11,087 nt of DNA, taken from NCBI GenBank assembly GCA_028565635.1, contig JAOXYB010056567.1, positions 1 to 11,087 of the forward strand. The letters are read 5' to 3'. Source of the stretch: Phoronis ovalis. Lineage: Eukaryota; Phoronida; Phoronidae. The notes under the pieces were generated by a model. It had not been told where the DNA came from, searched no databases, and saw nothing but the letters and a program-made list of their open reading frames with translations. This document shows positions 7,149-11,087 of the stretch, one piece after another (the stretch's first letter is position 1; each line of letters starts with the position of its first letter). The position numbers and the translations under genes are program-made.

Positions 7149-7835
7149 CTGAAAACGCTCTAAACACAATGGTAACTGTTGCACTTGCTGTCCTCGAAGG
7201 TGAACCCTTATCTCTTACCGCAACTTGTAATATATACTCTTTGTCTAAATATTCCATTGTAACATCTCTTCGAGTAAAAATTGTTCCATTCTCGGAAATT
7301 GCAAACAGATTTTCTATTGTCATGGAATTGGTAGTATCCGTCATAATCATATTAATTAAGGCAAACATTAGTTTAGCATTGTATGTTTCTGTATCTTCGT
7401 CTGTGGCATTAACTACTACAAGCTTGTGATTAGGATCAAGATAAGGGTGTTCGATGTACGTTATCGTATTGTGAATAACGGGAGGGAATTTGTTTATGTT
7501 CGATACAACCACATGTATACCAACAGCACCTGTCTCAATGGACACACTTTCATCATCATATAAAATTGCACGAATTTCTATGTAGTAAAACTGTTCTACC
7601 TCTTTACTAATCATAGGATTTTCTTTTGTCAGTATGTTACTGCCATTTAAAATAAAACTAGATGAATCTTGACCTAGAAGTTGCATGTCTATTGTTCGCC
7701 TAATAATGGAACCATTAATGAAACTGGCTTGAACAGAGGCTACAAACGTTGCGGGTGGGGCTGACCTGAAGATGGGAGTAACGTAAGGCTGAGACGTAAC
7801 TTCTATACCGTCTATCTCGAAAATAAAGGTACCAC
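7149..7835 (-). CDS. Exon: two cadherin-like repeats
   Basis: This 687-nt exon (228 full codons, phase 1 at both ends) follows an acceptor with a long T tract, ttttttttacag, and ends at donor TCAG|gtaatt. Repeat 1 (about residues 20-118) shows the F-x-L-x-G-S-x-I-x-T strand pattern and an aromatic YYIEIRA strand. The usual calcium ligands (A-T-D-x-D) are replaced by A-S-F-I-N. The linker to repeat 2 reads NINKFPP where cadherins have DxNDNxP, so it is degenerate. Repeat 2 (about 118-228) is much more typical: NATDED, FAISENGTIFT, LDKE, then VAVRDKGSPS before the last strand. Cadherin repeats mediate calcium-dependent adhesion or extended stalks; here only the repeat-2 sites look intact. The residues before repeat 1 may be the end of another module. 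Further cadherin repeats upstream are likely because the exon opens in phase 1 with no start codon. There are four sequons. Confidence 0.88.
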
Positions 7836-8229
7836 CTGTAAAAAAAAAAAGGAATTATGATATTTATGTTTATCAATCACGTATCACGTATCACACATAA
7901 GTAGATATGTAACATTCTGGCAGAGGCCTTCAACGTTTTTTTTTAACTTTCCATCAAATATTAAAAAATTATTGTTTCGCGACTTTTTAATCTCAAAATG
8001 ATCCTCTGACCTTTTGATGACCTCCAAAAGCGAAAATTGTAATTTCTGAGTTTTACACAATTTTGTGTTTTTGACTGTATAATGTCTAGATGTCCTTTTA
8101 ATCTGAACCTCATTTCAACCCTGGGGCTGTCATATAACAAATTACAAGTCTGTAGGACTAACTATTGCAAATAACAGGATGCTTCTTCTATACATTACTA
8201 ATTGAAAACATGTCACAGTCACTTTAACT

Positions 8230-8600
8230 ATTGACATTCAATTCACCTTTTGCTGAGCTCAAGGTCAACAACGGCCTACCCTGGAGATATCACTACTCAA
8301 GCCGGACCCCGAAAATCATGTTTGTTTATGACTCGAGGAATGTTTTTTGCCACGAGTGTTACTAAAGGGATATGTTTTTGGCCATCTTTTCTGAAAACAG
8401 GGTACGTTTTTAGCCATCTTTTCGGACAACGGGATATGTTATTGCCATAGCTGGCTTGCAACGGGTATGGGTAATTTGAGGCCTGGGCCTCACCCCTGTG
8501 CCATACATTGGCCAAGTAACCCCCTGGCCTGGGCCGGACCTGAAGTACCATGTCTCTACCTATAGCTGTCTTTGAGATATATAGCTTACTGAAAACTGGA
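8230..8600. repeat. Older dispersed repeat, copy split by an insertion
   Basis: The left part (8261-8300, AAGGTCAACAACGGCCTACC and on) and the right part (8535-8596, ACCTGAAGTACCATGTCTC through GAGATATATAGCTTACTGAA) match, in order, 10983-11075, where the same two parts are continuous (AAGGTCAGCAATGGCCTACC, ACCTCAAATATCATGTCCT, GAGATATGGCTTAGTGAA). The 230 bases between the parts here therefore look like a later insertion. Confidence 0.65.
8309..8532. mobile_element. Second copy of the 32-bp-unit element, nested insertion
   Basis: GCC landmarks of the internal units fall at 8349, 8381, 8413 and 8444, giving the same 32-bp period as the array at 3446-3780. Units carry an ACAGGGTACGTTTTTAGCC-like sequence. 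The right end, CCTGGGCCTCACCCCTGTGCCATAC, then GGCCAAGTAACCCCCTGGCC, aligns with the right end of the element at 3362-3839. An 8-bp direct repeat, GCCGGACC, flanks it at 8301-8308 and 8533-8540, as a target-site duplication would. It lacks an obvious GC-rich left end and may be truncated. No coding capacity. Confidence 0.6.
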
Positions 8601-9381
8601 AGAAAGAAATTAAGAAGAAGAAATGAAAGAAAATGTATGAAAAAAAACAACAGGTTTGCTGTCATATGGCAGCAACCCTAAATAACTTTTCTTGAATAAA
8701 ATACGAACAGTGATCAGTCGATAAGCATCAACACGATCAAACTAGTTTGCACACGCTGTTTTTAGAAAACCCCTTGCATTGTAACCTCTGGAAAACATGG
8801 TTTCCAAGAATATATGGCATACGGACACAATGAATTAATGCTAAATGTAGTTCTAAATCTTTTATTCATCAAATTTTCTCTTTTTCTCCTTTGTGCTGGT
8901 AATTTTGGTTGTTTTTACTTAAAAGTGGACTCAATGAGAAAAAGATTGGCACAAGTTTGACCTTTCTAATAAAAGAGAAATTTATCAAAATTTGATGCGA
9001 TTTAGCTGAGTTAGGGCAAAAGTACGAATTTTGTGTTTTTTGTGATTGAGTATTTTTCCGGGAGTAACCTTAAAAGTGGAATTAGCAAAAACATTTTGGA
9101 AGTCATGCTTGCACGAAAAATTAACTGGGAGTAGGATACATAATAACTTTTAGTTCTTACCAAATGATTTATATCTTACTATAGCTGAAGTGAATGGGAA
9201 AATCAATGATGCCCTAAGTGTTGATAAGTCCAGACGCTGTCTTGTCAAATGAAATTTACTTTCGGGAGTTCAGTTTAACACGTCGTTGTGTGTCACCCTT
9301 GAACACTAGTACCACCAGGGTACCAACGACGACTGGATAATCATCACACATCACACACGCAAACTTAGATCTTAGAATTAA

Positions 9382-9430
9382 GCATGTGAGACATGTGAGA
9401 CATGTGAGACATGTGAGACATGTGAGACAT
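9382..9430. repeat. Tandem repeat of ACATGTGAG, 5.4 copies
   Basis: Nine-base units at 9382 (first base G instead of A), 9391, 9400, 9409 and 9418, ending in a partial ACAT at 9427. Each unit contains the palindrome ACATGT. It is a simple minisatellite; copy number probably varies between individuals. Confidence 0.95.
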
Positions 9431-10904
9431 CAATATTATCCATAAGGCTACTAGTATTTAACTACATTTAATTCACCTCGAAAAACGGTAAGGTAAATAA
9501 ATTAAAGGAATTATAATGATTCGATTATAGTACTGCTGAATAAAGGTTATAATTAAAGATGAGAGCTAAATTATACCTGCAAGATGGGATACAGATAAAT
9601 ACATTGCAAAGTCACTTTTTATTAAACGCCGTATAAAGTAATTTAAATATTTTTTAAAAGTTTGATGTTAAATATCTTCGTGGAAAAATCAATTATGAGT
9701 TACTTAGTATTAGATGACCGCAAATGAATGCAGGTATGTGAAACACTTAGTAATGTGCATTATTTTCGTTTACATTATGATAAATTACTTAAAACTAAGT
9801 CTCTGGTAAGCAAGTATTATTTATTAGAATAGTACGTGATGTTAAACACTTCAGTAGCTATCAATTAATGATTTTTTTTACTTTTAAGTTTCCTGATGCC
9901 ATGAGAGTAATTCTTCAATTAAAAAGTTGAGCAACTTCAGAAATTGTTGAGTAAAATATGTATTCAGGCAAGACAAAAGTCTAGGCAAAAGGCTGATTCC
10001 CAGGGCTGACCATCATGGTCATACAAGAACACCTTGCTAAATCTAATCCCGAATGTCTCTGAGTCTGCGTTTACACGGTAACTTATATTTTGCATGCTGG
10101 CTGTTGAGACTGTTTCGTTAGACTCGAATGTTAGGGATTTTTAACTCATAAGAACGGCTTCAGACGAAAACCCTGTCCGTATTTATTTACGTATTAATTA
10201 ATTACACTATAGTTGTAAAGTAATATTTAATTGAAAAATTATATACACATATATGTCTCATTTGTCTTACGTAAGGAAGATGAGAGGGAAATTAAAAATT
10301 ACCGTATTTATTTAAATATTGGTCACTGAATGTATATGTACTTTGAAGGAAATTACATTCGCACGGTTCTGAGACACTACTGGTATACGAAACGAGTACT
10401 AAAGTTCTGTACACATCAACGTTTTAGAACAAATGTGATAAACAACTTTAGATATTAAAGCGTTTCTCATAAAATTTTCAGAAGCAGTAAAGGAAGACAT
10501 ATTTTATTCATTTCAACTAATGTTTGTCAGAATTATTAATTATATTTATTTTGAAATAACTATTTTTGTTTCCTGTGATGATTACGCGAATTTTAATATT
10601 TACAAGTTCTAATTAACTGATGTATATGTGTGCACAGGTGTTCTTGCTTATTAATATAACAAAAGAAGACCATTTCGTAAGTTTTTTTAAGAATATAATG
10701 GATATTTGAAAAAGTACATAATTCATCCGATAAATAGAGCCAAGAAAAAGAAAGCGAGTTGTTGTCTAGTAACTCTTCAGAAATAGCACATGTCTGTGTT
10801 GTATCTTTTGACGCCGTTGCCGATTGTACTTGTAACACATTCAAACTTGAATTAAACTAGATAGCCTTTTAGCAAAGGCAGGGTTGCTCATATTGGCTTT
10901 TATG

Positions 10905-11087
10905 AACGTTAAATGACCTTGAAATTACCTTTCAAAATCATTTTTAGAATTTTGACCTTTGACCCCTAAATGACATTTGACCCCAAGGTCAGCAATGGCC
11001 TACCCTGGGTATGTCAAACCTCAAATATCATGTCCTTAACTACAACAGACTTCGAGATATGGCTTAGTGAATTTTGGACGATCAATA
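10905..11087. repeat. Dispersed repeat with AGGTCA-type half-sites, cut by window edge
   Basis: The stretch repeats TGACCTT/TGACCCC words: TGACCTTG (10914), TGACCTTTGACCCC (10953), then TTGACCCCAAGGTCA. It continues into the segment shared with 8261-8300 and 8535-8596. It is the uninterrupted form of the repeat split at 8230-8600. It carries no reading frame of note and runs off the right edge. Confidence 0.6.

Larger units (their letters stand above)
985..7835 (-). other. Gene model: adhesion GPCR-like receptor, partial (9 exons)
   Basis: This is the span of one minus-strand gene assembled by reading exons between AG acceptors and GT donors. Exons in transcript order are 7149-7835, 5458-6183, 5087-5215, 4510-4700, 4096-4242, 3162-3244, 2223-2388, 1430-1645 and 985-1122. 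Intron phases at the eight junctions are 1,1,1,0,0,2,0,0 and every junction restores an open frame (2483 nt, 827 residues plus two leading bases). Domain order is cadherin x2, FN3, EGF x5, HormR, GAIN, GPS. HormR followed by GAIN-GPS is typical of adhesion GPCRs; PKD1-type proteins also carry GAIN-GPS but no HormR. About 20 N-X-S/T sequons fit an extracellular protein. Residue numbers in the exon entries count from the first complete codon of 7149-7835. The start codon, signal peptide, 7TM region and stop are not in view, so receptor identity is inferred from the ectodomain. Confidence 0.85.
7836..11087. other. Upstream intron or flank, 3.2 kb, no supported exon
   Basis: The first exon seen opens in phase 1, so at least one coding exon lies upstream on the minus strand and must end one base into a codon. 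I found no reading frame here with cadherin, EGF or signal-peptide character followed by a donor in that phase. The stretch holds the repeats listed separately, several T-rich tracts and otherwise featureless AT-rich sequence. It is probably a long intron, with the 5' exons to the right of the window. Confidence 0.6.

Noticed and set aside
7169-7429. Plus-strand frame of 86 codons with hydrophobic stretches
   Set aside because: Antisense shadow of cadherin repeat 2; hydrophobicity follows from the beta-strand codons on the other strand.
8250-8665. Open frames on both strands (66 and 122 codons)
   Set aside because: They span the junctions of the nested element and the older repeat, so they postdate the insertion and encode nothing recognisable.
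10593-10844. Minus-strand frame of 83 codons, a possible upstream exon
   Set aside because: Its acidic Leu/Ser-rich sequence resembles no cadherin, EGF or signal peptide, and I find no donor giving the phase 1 end needed to join 7835.

Overview
The window is animal (metazoan) genomic DNA. One gene on the minus strand is broken into nine coding exons with canonical GT-AG introns of about 240 to 965 bases, in visibly AT-rich, repeat-laden sequence. The extracellular module set (cadherin, fibronectin III, EGF, HormR, GAIN, GPS) belongs to adhesion G-protein-coupled receptors. The short introns and repeat style suggest a marine invertebrate, perhaps a lophotrochozoan. That is an impression; nothing in the sequence fixes the species.

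Gene layout, in transcription order (right to left): 7149-7835 encodes two cadherin-like repeats; 5458-6183 an FN3 domain plus four EGF repeats; 5087-5215 a fifth EGF; 4510-4700 a HormR/HRM domain; 4096-4242, 3162-3244, 2223-2388 and 1430-1645 the GAIN domain; 985-1122 the GPS cleavage motif. All eight junctions keep frame. Together they give 2483 coding nt, or 827 residues plus two leading bases, with about 20 N-glycosylation sequons. The model is partial at both ends. The 5' exons (signal peptide, further ectodomain) and the 3' exons (seven-transmembrane domain, tail) were not found and probably lie outside the window. In the first 984 bases I see no TM1-like exon.

How the parts would work: by family knowledge, the distal cadherin/FN3/EGF modules bind ligand or neighbouring cells. 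HormR, GAIN and GPS form the membrane-proximal unit in which the GAIN fold self-cleaves at His-Leu|Ser/Thr and exposes a tethered agonist to the 7TM bundle. Here the H-L-S tripeptide is kept, but the second and fourth cysteines of the GPS motif are both replaced.

Non-coding layout: 351-812 holds an AT-rich foldback cluster of TTTCCTTATT/AATAAGGAAA words. 3362-3839 is a repeat element made of about ten 32-bp units between GC-rich inverted ends. 8309-8532 is a related element with the same 32-bp period and a similar right end, apparently inserted with an 8-bp duplication into an older dispersed repeat; an uninterrupted copy of that older repeat sits at the right edge (about 10905-11087). The right-hand 3.2 kb (7836-11087) has no exon I can support.
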